Positions 32,743 to 46,976 of a stretch of 64,000 bases of DNA are shown in pieces. Under the pieces are notes generated by a model. It was not told where the DNA came from. It searched no databases and saw only the letters and a list, made by a program, of their open reading frames with translations. This DNA comes from Melanocharis versteri (Eukaryota > Chordata > Aves > Passeriformes > Melanocharitidae), in contig VZTG01010081.1 of the NCBI GenBank assembly GCA_013397845.1, forward strand, positions 695,522 through 759,521, given 5' to 3'. Made by a program: the position numbers and the translations under genes. Position 1 is the stretch's first letter. The number at the start of each line of letters is the position of its first letter.

Positions 32743-34064
32743 GCAAGTGACTTCAAATCACTTCGATTTTGAAGACTAAAGTCAAAAGGTGAGGGGAGCA
32801 TTGTGTCCATGTTTCAAGTGGCATTATACTAAATTTGTTTCCAGTTCTAGTCCTTGGCTTGTCAACCATGAACATAATTCAGTCAACGTAGTTCTTTGCA
32901 CTGAGTCCAGACCTTACCTAAAACACTACCGATGTTTGTCTCTATTTTTCTTTTTGACCCCACCTTTTTAAGGTGGCCAATACATGAGCTTTAACCAGGC
33001 ACAAAAAATTAAGACTAGTAGGAAATATGTCAGGGCAAGTACCTCAGTATTTGTGGCAAATTTCAAAGGCAAGTCCAAGACAGGTAGTATTTAAGTGGAA
33101 GAACTGTCAGCCCATTTAGAGAAAGTAATTTGTAGCACTGAGCTTGTTAGCTAGAAACAAATGTTTTACTTAAGCTGATTACTTGGGTTTATTCTGTCTG
33201 CCTAAACACAGATCTTCATTCGGTCTGATGCAGTTCTCCCTCCCCCCAAATCCCTGACATACACGAGTTAGAATTTAGAAGCTCTGATATATCATAATCC
33301 TCTCAGTAGACTCTTGTTAGAGTTGCTGTTACTTAAAGCGTTAGCTCCACCTTTATTTTTAAATATCATCATCCTGTTTTTGATGTCTGCCTTTGAGTTA
33401 AAGAGTTTTCCAGATAAGTTGTGGCAGAGACAGGAATTATGCTTTTGCCTTTTCAGGGCTTCAGTCTACATTTTGAGCAAATAAAAATATTTTTTTAAAA
33501 AAACTTAATTATCCTGTATATACAGATGATATCTGGGAAAATTCTAAATGTGTATTTGACGTGAAATAAAAAATAATTAAAATCTGATTCAAAATTCTGG
33601 CGAGCTAAAACTTTGTTTATATATCAGCTATGTGAAAAATACTCAATGTATTATCAACCAGGTGAAGTAGAAGTTAGTACTATATGGAAGGCTTTCAAAT
33701 ACAGGTTTTTCTCAAAAAAACCCTCAAAAACCTCCACAAACTAGCAAAGAACAATTATAAATTATTTTTTGCTGTGCATCCAGCTTTGAAAGCATGAACT
33801 CTCCTTCTACAGGAGAAGCCACTTTTTCCAAAAATTTAGTTCTGGAGTTCATCAGTGTAGGTTTTCTAAGAAGTTCCTTTAGGCAAGATTTCAAGAAACA
33901 TCAAGTAAGGCAGGTAATTTTTAAAAAGGAATGAGGTGAAGTTGTAATTGGCTGAGGGCTTTTTTATTTCTGATGTCTTGGGTTTTTGCTTCTAATTGTA
34001 TTCTTCAAGATGTTCTCAGAAAGAAATTAAATCCTGTTTATTTATTTTAAAAGCATCTTCTTAG

Positions 34065-34260
34065 GAAAGTCCAGGAAAAAAACCAAATCAACAACATAGA
34101 TAGGCCTCAGCTGGGAGAATTACCAAAATTAAATTTTTCTGGAGTAGCCAAATTGACTTCCGGTCCTACTCCTACATTGCATTCAGTTTTCTGGGGACCT
34201 AAGGAAGGTGGTGGAACTCCTGTGTTCCAGTCTGTCAGATTTATTGGATCAAATATTGAG
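34065..34260 (+). pseudogene. MOK: MOK remnant exon G (C-terminal tail)
   Basis: Acceptor ATCTTCTTAG and possible donor GAG|GTGTAG. All 65 codons are open. The motif ELPKLNFSGVAKLTS matches human ELPKLKLSGVVRLSS. PTLHSV matches PTLQSV, and TPVFQSVRFI matches the PVLRPLKCI region. It is not kinase domain, and its open frame may be chance survival. The final exon was not found downstream. Confidence 0.85.
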
Positions 34261-37200
34261 GTGTAGACTCTCACTTGCCCACTGAAGCACATTTGAAACT
34301 TCTGTTGTTTCTTCAACAGTCTGAGAAACAGAAGGCACTTCAGTCTTCCCTGAAACATTTCCATTCGCCTGCTATAGAAGGAATAGAAATGAGGAAAAGC
34401 CTGGCTATGCAGTGAGAGAGACCCAGTCATGCTTCTGTTGTTAGAGATCTAACAAGAACAGCAGTGCCTGCTTTTGTGTTGCTCTGACAATTTGTAGGAA
34501 AACCCCACAAGGTTTGAGGGCTGCTTTCCTACCGTTTTGATATTCTGTTCCTGAAGGGGGTCAATATTTAATTAAAGCATTGTTCTGGCAGAGCACAGAG
34601 AGTATTCTGCATTGAACTTCCTAAGTACTTGTTCCTTTTAGAACCTGGTGGAGGAGGAGGTTGGTTAAAAATAACATGAAAGGATTCTTTGAGCTCAAGT
34701 ATTGGGAATGGAATGTTATCTACAGAATTTAAGTTTTCAAATTGTATTACAAATGACAGCTAACTGCTGTATTTTTTTTTTAGATTTAAGGGGTTTTTAA
34801 TTTTTTTTCAGCTCTGGAATTTATTCCCCTCCTGTATTCAGAACTTCTACCTCATGTTTTACTGAGAATGTGCAAATTGTGCAATCATATGAGATATTTG
34901 ATTTTGATGCAGTTTTTGTAACTGCTGAATATTTTTACGTAACTATAACTCAAAGATAAACCAACTTTTTATCTGATTCTAAAGCAAGTGAAACTTAGTC
35001 ATAGTTTGCTTCAAGCCATTGATCTTAACATTAATCAAAAGTCTTAACAGGGGCTGATATTGCAGGCAGTTGCTTAACAGAACAGTAAAAGCACATAGCT
35101 GATCATGCTTCAGAAATCTGGCACACAGATCATCAGTAACAATTTAATAGAATGTTTCCTATTGACTATATAAGGTAAGAGTTAAAAGGCAACATCCTTA
35201 TCTTACTACGAAACAATCTTTATTCCTGATTGATACCACTGATTTTAAAATTCCTGAGATCTAAAAATCTGCATTAATTAATTTGCAATACCTAAATTTG
35301 GTGATGTGTTACAGAACAGTTTTGTTATTTAGAAAACAAAAGTCTGTGCAAGTCATACTTGGCTGGGGGTTTAAAATCTTCTGCCTACCAAGTGTGCAGG
35401 CAAGACAGTTTTGGCAAATAACTTCTTTGGAGGTTATAAAACTTTTTTTTTTAATAGTTATAAAAGTTACTCTGCTCATAATTGGGAAGTGTTCATCATT
35501 TTTTTTCCATAACCAAACACTGGGCTCTGGTTCAAAAACTTGGCCATAAGCAAGAGGCAAAAGGCATTTTGTGTGAGAAGCCCTGCTGTGGGGAGGCACC
35601 ATGGAAAATGGGGCACTGGGGAGGAGCACATCACATCCAAGTCACTAAGCAAAACCTTAGGCATCAATTTGAGATTGATGCTCCAAATCCCGACAAACTA
35701 TTTATTCTAACGAGTTAAGATGCAGCTCAAACAATGTAGTAAAATACGTGTTCTCAGCCCTCCTTCTGAGATTCCACAGGGCTGTGCATTTGTGCAAACA
35801 ATTATTATTCTCACTCACTTTGAGGTCTTCCAGTAAGTGGGCTTTTTGCTGTAGTTTGTTGATTGGTTGATTGTTTTTGTAACAAGAGGCATCTCAACAC
35901 TTGTAGGGTTCTGTTGTGACTGGATTAGATCCTAATCTTTGTTTAGGTCAACTTTGGACATTCTGGACAACTTTGAGCGTGCCTGAATTCCACATTGCAG
36001 CTTTTCCGTGTGGAGAAGCTCATGAGACTCGAGTTCTTTATGAATCCTTTTGACATCTACTGCTTAAAAGCACTTGTCTGTCTACCTTATGTTTATCTTC
36101 ATGTTTAGAAGATGGTATTATTATCACATACTGTACTGAGGATCAACGTGACATTTGTAAGGAGGTTCTTGAAAATGTGAAAATATTTGCAGGGTAAATG
36201 TGGTGCAGACTGTGGGAGTATTTGATATTGATTCAAATTTGACTATCCAAGTTGAATATCATGCACCTGCATCATGTACCATTGCTCAATTTATGTAATT
36301 TCTTCCTAGCAAACTTTCAGAATCTCAGTAGCAAGAATGGAAAATCATTCCAGCTCTGGCAAGAATTTTTATAGAACAAGGCTGAAGCACTTTAACAGGT
36401 CTCTGCAGGGAAACCTCTACTGCTGCTACTCATACTAGGTGTGCCAAAGGGAAGAGCTGATTGCTTTTACTAGGACTGAACAAATACATAAGCTGAGTTT
36501 TGGTGGAGGAAGTGCTTTACACCAGCAGAGTGAGACCACTGTAACAAAGGGAAACAGCAGAACACAATGGTACAGCTAACTTCTCCTTGCCATTTCACTG
36601 AAACTCCTACTGCATGGATGCCACTTTCCTCCAGTTCCGAGCAAAAAGTGTTCTCCTGAACACAGTATCTCACAGTGCAGTGAAGGTACGTAAAACCACA
36701 GTGACTGGCTGAGTTTTCCTGCTCTGTTACGTTTCAGTGAATCATCTCCCCACTTCTGCCATGCTTTCATGTTAGCAGCTCATACTGATAGAAGAGAGAA
36801 CTTCAACAATAAGGCAATACAGTATTTGTCTGAATACCTACAATATGGGTTTTTTATAGACAGACAGACAGATAGATATGAGAAAGGTGTGATGCTACAC
36901 TTAGAAAATGAAATTAAGGACTGCAGGTCTAGGCAACACAGTGCAACAGTAACTTCCAAGTTCTTACCTTTGGAACACTGAGCGAAGGGTGCCATGAACT
37001 TATCCAGTGTTTTTTCCAGAGAGGAAGGTGGTGAGTTGCTCAGTGCTGATATATTTGGAGTTGAGCATAATGAGTAGCATTAAAATTGGTGGTCTAAAAA
37101 TAGGTAACTAACTGGATCCATGGGAGCTTACTCTCCACTGTTGTTAATTTCTTACAAAAAAAGAGGACAAATCCTACTGCCCACATTTGATGGACTGTTC

Positions 37201-40200
37201 TGACTCAGAGCTCTCTTACCTAGCACAATACAGTAGGTCAAAGCTCAGATTATCAAAACTATATTCCTGATGGAGATATATTAATTTTATTGGTTGCTTT
37301 CTGTAATCGTTTTCTGGAAGCCTCAAACCACAGATTAAAGTGAAATTAAAGTATTTTGACTAAAAATATGAAATTCCATCAAATTATGTTTGTACAAGGT
37401 ACTTTTCTGATTTCAAAAGTGTTATTGCCACTGTTTGCTTCTCTGATTAATATATCAGGTAGGTGATTATTCATACACCAGGAAAAAGATAAAGTCAGAA
37501 TTTTTGTTAAGTTTTAACCTGGAGAGAAAAGGCTACCAGAGCAACATCTTGTGTATTATCATATTCTCTGTATCTGGGGCTGTCAGGCTGTTACAATGAG
37601 AATGGCAATTTCATGTTCAACAGATCATTTTTGCTATAAAATTGCATATCTGAAATGAAGAACCACATTGGAATTTTTCTTCAGTTCTTTTACGCTTTCA
37701 GGTGGATCTTACTCAGTTTGGCACATAAAGTGCTTCAAGGATATTTATTTCCTAACAGGTTATTTGCTGTTAAACCTCTGGAGACAACTTACACTTCTCT
37801 GGCTGTTGGATGAATAGGCAAACCTGAGTTTTCCCACCTGCTTTATTGTTAAAATACACCCAATTTTAAACTACAAACTGGCAAGTATGGTTCCTACCCT
37901 CATTCTTCCAGCTAAAATTCCATACTGAGATTATCTGTGTTCTGCTCACTTTTAATTATTTTTTAATGTCGTAGGAATAAGATTTTTATTAAAAGCTGTA
38001 TCTACGGTAGAGGTCTTAAGTTCTTTCCAGGTAAGTTATTAGTATCCTATTTCTTACTAAATGAATTTTTTTTCCATATGGAATAGAGTATGGTATGGGC
38101 AGTTCAAACGTCTAGATGATTGCCCTAGTAGTAAAGAAGAAGCTGAAGAAAGAAAACCCACACGCATTCCTTGTGTGCTGCTGGACTACGATTTGTGGCA
38201 GGGACATACTCTGCCAGCACAGATGTGAGTAGCTGCTGTTGTTCCCCTGATGTTAGATATTGCAGTTCTTTCCCTACTGGTTTTCTGTTTTTCCATCTGA
38301 AGGAAAAAAGTCTTTTAAAGCTATTGCATATTTTTTCAACTGTTTCAGTTTGACTCAGACCATATGAAGCATTTATATAAAAGAAGTCTACGGGGAGATA
38401 ACTACACTAGTTTTCAGTGATGAGGTTTATCTGTATTTTAACAGTTAAACCCACTATGTTAATAAAACAAAACTTCTGAAAAATAATCCTGCTCAGTTTC
38501 AGTATTTTCCCCATTCCTCGTATTCTGGAAAAAGACAGATAAGAATTGTAAAGTGCAGCTCCATCTTGAATAAAGTAGGGAACTAATTCCTGGCTTATAA
38601 ACAGATCTGGCAGTTCTCTACATGCTGGCTGCATTGCAAGGATAAGACTTAGTTACAAGCTACGGCAGTTGCTTCTCCCCAAATGTTCATTCATTTCCTG
38701 AAAACAAATCACTTCTCATGCCAGAAAATGTCTTAAGTTTTTGTCTTAAATTCTACCCAGCTTTATTGTTGGAGAGCAGGAAGGGCATTAAGATGTGCCT
38801 GCAGATACAGCACATGCACCCTTGGGCAAGTTCATGGTCTCAGGCAAGCAGCCTCTGTTCCACTCTGCCTGCAGGATTCTGCAAATCCCAATTTTGAACA
38901 TTGCTACATAAAATAAAGGGAAGCATATGATGGATACTTCTATTTTCTGTCATCCTGGGGCTGGACATGGAGGGTTAATCTTTGCAAGAACTACTGAAAA
39001 CAAGTTAAGTGGTGTGTTGACTGATTAAAAATGACAAGTGTTTAGACAAGCAGCATTAACCTCTGCTAATCCATGGATCTGTCTATCCCCATCACACTTA
39101 TCAGTTTAAGACCATTGAATTATAAATGAGATGCCTGATGTAAGACAAATGAGTCTCAGAAATGCTACTCCAATATGTTAACCCAGTTTCCGATTGACAA
39201 GTCAGAAAGTGTGTACTGTTACTACTGTGGGATCTTCCACTTCCCAACTCCAAATGCACGGGACTACACGATAACAAAATCCTTACTCCATGAAGTTGCC
39301 TGTCTGTGAGATTGCTGCTGTATGGTGTATTTAAACTGCAGGATGTGTTTGGAGATAAGCCATTAAGAACAAGAACAGAACAATCATATTTCACTTTCCT
39401 AATTGGAATTCAATTCTATTAAATATGAAGCAATGTTCTAGATGAGGTATTTTTGAAAGGAATTTGTTCTACAAAGTTTAGATAGTATTTCTGTACCAAA
39501 CATTTAATTCAACAAAGAATTGGTTACATCAAAAGTGATTGGATTTGAACAGAAAGTAAACAAAAATGCATATTCAAGATCGTTTAATATGTATTTTCTG
39601 AATTAGAAATATCACTTTCTTAAATGAATGAGAATTTCTAGTGTAATGATCCATCACTCCCCTCCCCCATCACTGAATTACATTATTTATACATATAATA
39701 CAGAGCCGATTGCAGTTGGAAACAACAATATTAAAATAAATGTTTAATAGATACAAAGGATCTTTTCTCCACAACATAGTTTTTCTGGTGTCTGGACACC
39801 AATTTTAAAGTAATTCTCTATTAGCATTAAACTATTTAAGTGCAAAACAATTTTGTTTTAAAAAAATCTATGATTGCAGCATCCATCTTCCTGAAAAACA
39901 TTTTGAAGCCAGAAAGTAATGACTTTCATTTTCCATGAGTGCATTCCAGGCTGTCTTCTAGCCATCTCTGGTTAAAAAAATCAGTGCAAAATAAACAATG
40001 GTGAAGTACTAGTTTAACCATTGAACTTACTTGAATTTAAGAAACATATCTTATTTTAATTTATATATTTATAGAGAGATTAAATTACACTGGACTTGAA
40101 AAGTATAAAGAAAACAAAAATGTTACTACTTTTTCCTGCAGCACCAAAGGAAGCTTTTTGCTTTTTCTCCAATGCAAACTCTTCCTTAGGTGAGCAGCCT

Positions 40201-43200
40201 AGCAGGATCAGCTGTAGTGAGAACTCCTTACATTTGTCCTTTGCAAGTCACTATGTGATTCACATAATTCCATGTTTACACTCTGCCACATTATAATTAG
40301 TGATGCTCTTTGCCTGAAGAACAGCTCCTGGTTCCACTGTCATTACTTCTTGTCCTGCGTTCAGAGATTTGCTAGCAGTAGTGTGATGGCTATACTACAG
40401 TTCCACTTGGAGAATTGGCCTGGTTTTGGGATGACAATAAACCCTGCAAACAAAGCAGTTTACATTAATCCAGCAAGAGAACCTGACATGAATTTTATAA
40501 AGTTCTTAACCTGAACCTACAATGAGTACAATTGATTTTTACCAACACTTGCTTACTTCAGACATCAGCACCTTCTCTCCTACAAAGGCTCTAAGCCACC
40601 ATGGTCTCAGCCAAGCAGCACACAAAGAGCTCTCAGACAGGAAGAAACGTGTGCCTTTATGACACAGAATGGATCTGATCCCAGCATTTGGTTTAATCTA
40701 CCTTGCACTTGGAGTCACTGTGAACTGTGAAACTTTAAAAATCATACACCAAACGAGTGATCAGCATTTTACTGGGATGGTGTCAAACAAACCTATTCCA
40801 ATATCAATATGTTTGACACCTGACCTGATACAGGGAAATGCTCCATCTCTTATATGTGATTGAGTATTACAAGCTTTGAATAGAAAAATAGATCATCTAA
40901 CCAAATACTTGTTTTGGTAATTTTAAAACAGAATGAAACGCTGATGAGAGTTCAGTAAAGATTTCCCATTACAATTTAAGTTCACATTGAGGAAAACTTG
41001 CTACCAGCTCTTTTAACTACCCTGCTTTCAAATCAAGAGACTCATTTCACATGCAGCCCCAAGACTGCACAGTGCCCCTCACTACACAGAGGCTGCTGCT
41101 CTGGATTAAGGCAACTACACCTTATGGATTAGACCTGTGGGTACCAATGGACAGACTCCATTTCAGATTTATGCATAGCAGCCCCTTTTTAATCATTCAC
41201 ATAAAAGTAACTTTATCAGGCTTTTTTAGGAAAAGCTTTATGTCAGAATACAATTTAGCCTTCTTGTAAGGTCATTAGTTAGTTCTACCGGGTACCAGTA
41301 GGCCAAGGAGCACGCTGGCAACTGGAAGCACACTGGCAGCTGGAAGCACACCAGCAAGTATCCCCATGCAACTCCTCACCCCGTAGGTATGATAAATGCA
41401 CTTTCAGCAACCCCTCTAAGCAGCTCCCAGCTTATGTTCTTACCTCAAAATTAAGATCCCGGGACTCAGATCCATCAAACTAGACAAGAGCAGGCAGCAA
41501 TTAGCATACAAGACAGAATTATGTCACTTCTTTAGAATCTACAGGAGCTCTTTCACACTTGGATCCAAAAACTGAGAGGTCATGATGATGGAAGTAAACC
41601 CTGACCTCAGAAGAGGTGTAAAGAGGGCCAGACTGACTGGATTCAAGTCATCAAGTTTCTGTTAAAACCAAAGCCCTTCTTTTTAAAAAGCCATCTGATC
41701 ATTTCAAACACATCATGAACCTGGATAGTTTGCAGGATTTATGGCAGACTGTGTGTGTATATTTGCATATGGTCCATATGACATTTATATATAACACAGC
41801 ACATGGCACTTAACTTGGTGCCCTCCACAGACCCCACCTGAGGGAACTTGAACACCTTTATTTCTATTTGTTTATGTAGAGAATATCTGATTCAAACACT
41901 GTTGAGGTAGACTGAAGTGGGTTGTTCTTTACACTTGAGACATTCAGGATGTGCAAAGATCTTGCGCATTTCACGAGAACAAAAAGTTTCCTAGTTGTTA
42001 GTTAAGGACTAGATGGTGAAAGAAGGCAGAACTTTAGAGCAAACAAGACACTGAAGCACTTCGGAAATTTTTACCAGGGAAGTTTTGTTGGAAAGTGACA
42101 TGGTTGAATCAGAATTCACTAGTTCATTACTGAAGCATTCTTCAAAAAGTCTATTAAATCCAGCAGCAACTGGAAGGTCTTTCTTGTCAGAAGATTACAT
42201 CCACTAAGCAACTTTGAAGTACCCTGGAAAAAGACGTCCAAAGGTATTATTTTCAGTCTTAATTAAATCAGCAACCCAAACTGTTCATGTGCAAATATGT
42301 GCTTTATAAGCACACAGGAAGCTCTAGGGATGGCATAATGTCTTTTTTGACAGGCTCATAACCACCCTATACCAGTGAAATAAGCACTATTCTAGTACTG
42401 GATTTACGCTGTAACACAGCCAGTTGTTGGGAAACAAAATGAAGAGTTATTTTCCTAGGATTCCTCTAGAAACTGGCAGCACATACTGAAATTCAGTGTG
42501 GTACCTTATTCCCTGGGAACTACCAGCCACGCTAGAATGCAAGTTCCAAGGCTAGGAACAAGGAGTCAGTCCTGGTTACATCTCGTAGGCCGTGAATGCT
42601 GCCTGCTTTGAAGAGCAGCAGCTCAGTGCAGATGGCATTCAGTGAGTACTAAGAATTCCTTATATTTCAGTCCTTGCTCTGAATTAATTCTGCAACTCTG
42701 AGCAGGCAAGCCAGAGGAAGACTGAAGGGGAAATAACCTCAAGACCAATATCTTTGTGCTCCTGCAGATGGAAAAAATGTACGCAAGTACTGCCTTAAAA
42801 TATGGACTAAGCTATGATGGCCATTCAGAAATTCACTCCCATGGGAGAAACCAGAAAGTTTGTGAGTTCTTCCAAGTACTTGATTTCAGAAGACATCTTA
42901 GATGTTCGTACAAGAAAAGCAAGAATATTAATTTGTTTTTTAGGCACGTAAGTTTCACCGAAGTGGTGAGTCCTCAGTGGGTCCTGATTACAACAAAAAT
43001 TCTACAGAATTTTGCCATTATATCAGCAAGCAAGGCTATTCAGGAGGTTGTGTTTGGTGTAACACAGGAAACATAGGAAAACGACATAAGAAAAGCAAGT
43101 GAGGGCTCAAAGTTACTGTTTTGATAAAAAAGTTCACCATTAGAGTCTCATCTGTGATACAAAGGGTGTGGGATTGGAACAGTTGTAGCTACATTCTCTG

Positions 43201-46200
43201 GAAAAATACCATGGGTAAGGTGATGAAAAAATATTAAAAGGTCCTGCCTGTAAAGAAAGAAGAAAGCCATTAGAGTGTAGTGCTTTCTTTGATGGAACCA
43301 CCCAATCTGGTCAATCAGGTGGGAAAAGACAGAACAAAAGCTGCAGCAATTTATTAGAGCAACAGCCAAGTCAGCCCGTTTAACAGCTGTGACAGGAAAC
43401 ATGGAAGAGCAGAGCCACAACAGCTGCAGCTCTGCCGCGTGGTGCAGCAGCTTCAGGCTTAAGGACAAACAGATCCCACTGAGCAAGCAGCAGGAACAAA
43501 TTAAGACACTGCTCAAAGTTTTGTAAATAAATGTAGTGTTTTATTAGCAGTAGTATTTTGTCAGCATATGAGTCTAGCAGGCGTGGGAAATGGAAGAGTT
43601 ATGAGATCCAAGACAGGAATTCAGTAAAATAATATTCATCCCAGCCTCAGAGAGGTAGCCAGTGTCCCATCTGCCATCTTAAAGGGACACTCCACAGCTG
43701 AACAATGCAGCTTTCAGAGGATGGGGTCATTTTTCTTAAGTCAATTAGTACTGTGAATATTGAACACAGGCTGCTTCAGCACTAGCTCCTAGGGCTATCC
43801 TGTTTATCCATGCATTCTCTGACTTCCTGAAACACACAGGACTTTGCACATCTGGTAAAAATAGGCTGGCATGGGTAGGAATGAAAAGCCGTAACAAATA
43901 CAATCAAGAAGGCCACTTGCACCCAAGGTTTGTGGCACTCATTGCTGGGGTCTTTTTGCTGCAGTAGCATGAACACAAACCCTCCTCCCCATTTATGGGA
44001 TTGTGAGGAGAGGGGTGGGTATGTTTTTAAAAATTCCACTTAAAATCCAGACAAAAGTCTGGGGCATTTTTCCAAAGACATGAAACGTAACGTTTCACAA
44101 CAGAAACTAATTCTATGAATGATCAGCATGTAATTGCTGTATTAAAAAAAAATCAGGAAGGTACTACAATACTAAGTAAGAAAAAAGTCAACAGTAGCTA
44201 CTGACTTAATATTTTCTTAATTTAAATTAGAAGAGGTTTAATTGGAGCCAAAGGTACATAGTTTCACTGATCTAGATAATAAAGGGCAAGTTTGGACACA
44301 TGAGCAGGATACAGAAAGTGCATGTCTCCTTCAGGGAAACAGCTCCGCTGGCGCTCAGAACACTCTGGATGTCAAACTCTGCTCATCTTTCTACTTTCTG
44401 GTTTGAAATTGAAAGGTAGAAAAAATAAAGGAAAGGGTCCAATGTAACAAACAATCCAATGTAAAAAAAGAAGTCTCACAGTACACTTCACTAATGCAAT
44501 TAAACTAATTAAAATATGGCTGAATTAACAAATGCCCGTACAAGAATGGCACCGGTTTGTTAAACCATTTCTACTATTGCCAATATATAAAATAATGGGA
44601 AATTATTATTTGAAAAATATTCCAGGAGTAGTTCATTCTTGTCCAGAACTGTGATATTCCTGGAGTAATTAGGGTTACAAAAGTAATCTGGAATGACAGC
44701 TTTGCTTGAGAAAAGAGCCCATGGTCCATGACAGTGTTTGAGCAATAATACGCCAAAACCAGAGTGAGATTTCTCACATTTGTTTAAAATTCTGTAGTTG
44801 AATCAGCTGAATTGGTTTTAAGATTTGCATGAACAAAATCTCCAAGTTCCTTATCCAAACAAATAAGTGTTTAATAGCAAAAGTTTCTGAACTGCATATA
44901 TTCACTATATCAGATAATCTCTAATGGAGTAAAAAATTAATTAACTGAAAATGCTCAGGAAAGCACATGCTGTACATTCACATAACATGCTATAGAGAAA
45001 TATTTTGTATGGGATTTAGGGGGATACAGCAGAGCTGATACCTATCTTTACACAGTTTGTGTGTTCACTAAATGGGCTTTTAAATTTGTATTCCATTTGC
45101 CTTTTTTTTCTCTGTTCTGATAACATTACACAAAAGTATAAATACATAAACCATTTGGCACCAGACCTTACAAAAGACTGTAGCAGCTTCAGGGTTTCAC
45201 TTGTAACTTCTCCTCTGTGTATATAAAGGAGTTTTTCTCTTAACAGAGGTCATTGTCAACAAAAAAAACCAAATTCAAGGCTGGTAGAAAACCATCAGGG
45301 GAACTAAAAATCTATCCAGTGCCACTAGGTGAATGGAAGATAGGCAGGTTCAAGAGGAAAAAAAAAATTAAGATGCAACTACTTGTGTGCTTGAAAATGC
45401 AGAAAAAGCTTTTGCCAGCAGAAACCTGACCTGGCTCGAAAAATAGGACCTTAAGCTTCATTCAAGTAGTAAGGGCTCACATGCTTAGAAACTGTTGCTT
45501 CTCTACTTTCCTCAAACTACAAAAGTCAGTAAGGTGTAAAATTTTCAGTTTAGAAAATAATGAGATAAACCAGGGAAAACCTCAGGGAAAAGCATATGAC
45601 TTAAGGCAATCTCATGTGAGTTAGCTGTGAAGTGACTGTGGTCTTAGCAGAAGAAAGGAGCCAAATGAATTTGATAAGGTTGATCAGCACCTACCTAAAA
45701 TCCAGCTTCAAAACCCAGAAAATAACATGATCTTACAAGTTATTTCCTTGAGAAGTTTGTGCAACATTATTAAAGGCAAGTAAAATGACACCTTCATGAT
45801 TCAAGACATCTTTTGCCAAATACCTCCTCTGACCACAAAACCTGTGGAAGTTGGGTTTTGTTTCAGGCTCGCATTGACTATTGAGAAACTGGTTTAACCA
45901 ACCAGTTCTTGCATCATGTGATATAACTGGATGTTCCAGAAGTTTTCAAGCAGATTTCATTTTGTTCCTTCACTAGCCTCTGTTCTTAAATATGCATCTA
46001 TGTTCTATGTATAGATCATCACAATGGTCGATCAATACCTTTGAAGTACCACAAAGTTCTCAAGTTTACATAGGATGATTCCCTCAGCTTTAGTTTACAG
46101 AGTATTTTTGCATAAGAGACAAACAAAGAGTCCTCCCTGTCAGACTGGACCCAAAGTAACTCACTTTTACACTGAAATTCCTCAAAAATCCCTCTGAAAC

Positions 46201-46970
46201 ACTAGTAAATAGCATTTGTTTGGCTCTTTCTTTGGTTAACAAAGAATCACTGCTGCAAGGGTGAGACAATCCCTAACCCCTCAAATGGAAGGGCAACATC
46301 TTAAGTCTTCACCTAAATCTGCTCCAAGAAATTTTGCAGCCAAAGTTTTAGACTAGTTTATATTAGTTCAGATGAGTTTTATTCTAGACTACTTTTTTCT
46401 AGACAGAAAATGCTTGAATCATCTGTATGAGCCATATCCTCGGGGCTGTAAATTCAGCAATCATTAGGTAAACACCAAGATCTAAAGCTGGAATAAAGAA
46501 CATACCCTGCACCAGAGTCCACAGAGGAAAGAGCTCCTGTAGAGTCCTAGAAGGAATGACGACACTCTGCCCCAGCTCCTACCGGACAGGTGTGCAGAGA
46601 GAATCTAGATACAGCCATGTCTGTGTTCTGCTGAATCTGAGTTTAAACAAGTTTGAAAAGTGGTTTGGTAAGTATTTTGTTTAATGTTACTATAGTCCTA
46701 AAAAAAATAGCTACCATGAGATATGACCTTATCAGCAAGATTTAAACATCAAAACATCTGCATCATCTTGAGACAAATTGAAACATTTTCTCAGAGCAGG
46801 TTACAGACGTGATCAACTTCTTACTTTAAAGCATGGCAAGTTAACAGTTTCATTGTGGCCATTTGTTCAGCACAGTGTGAGAGCATAAGACCACCTAAGC
46901 ACTGCAAGATAAATTAAAACTCAAATGTGGAAAGGACTATCGAAAGTTATCTACATTTACAGTTCAATCA
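34261..46970. other. Intergenic region between MOK and WDR20
   Basis: About 12.7 kb of AT-rich sequence. No conserved coding exon, RNA gene or full transposon was recognised. A GACA/GATA microsatellite lies at about 36858-36878, an 18-bp tandem repeat at 41310-41357 and a short palindrome at 44081-44097. Hydrophobic or Ser-rich short frames (for example 43148-43516 minus) show no homology. The last MOK exon could lie here unrecognised. Confidence 0.55.
41310..41357. repeat. 18-bp tandem repeat, about 2.7 copies
   Basis: Units GCACGCTGGCAACTGGAA (41310-41327), GCACACTGGCAGCTGGAA (41328-41345) and a partial GCACACCAGCAA follow one another. Two mismatches separate the first two units. A small minisatellite. 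Confidence 0.85.
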
Positions 46971-46976
46971 CACATT

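Larger units (their letters stand above)
25203..34260 (+). pseudogene. MOK: MOK protein kinase, unitary pseudogene (span of recognised remnants)
   Basis: MOK is a CMGC-group kinase of the MAK/ICK/MOK branch linked to cilia. Seven exon remnants lie in order on the + strand: 25203-25273, 28043-28121, 28630-28678, 29557-29735, 32060-32159, 32567 to about 32742, and 34065-34260. Splice phases agree with the human protein through the sixth exon. Lesions: HRD to QRD with the catalytic Lys to Gln, DFG to NFG, TEY to REC, a TGA at 29647-29649 replacing the Arg before the APE motif, APE to APG, the DxW Asp to Gly, a 2-bp deletion in the fifth exon, and stops plus frameshifts in the sixth. The first about 70 residues and the final about 25 were not recognised. 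The introns remain, so this is the decayed original gene, not a processed copy. It lies at the expected syntenic place between the CpG island and WDR20. Confidence 0.9.

Noticed and set aside
33794..33900. Possible MOK exon (ATGAACTCTCC resembling the AMNFDFPF codons)
   Set aside because: The similarity ends after two codons, and the real counterpart was found at 32567 with the right splice phase. No support for a second copy.
43148..43516. 122-codon hydrophobic minus-strand frame
   Set aside because: No conserved motif, no splice context or promoter, and low-complexity Leu/Cys/Ser content. It is probably chance.
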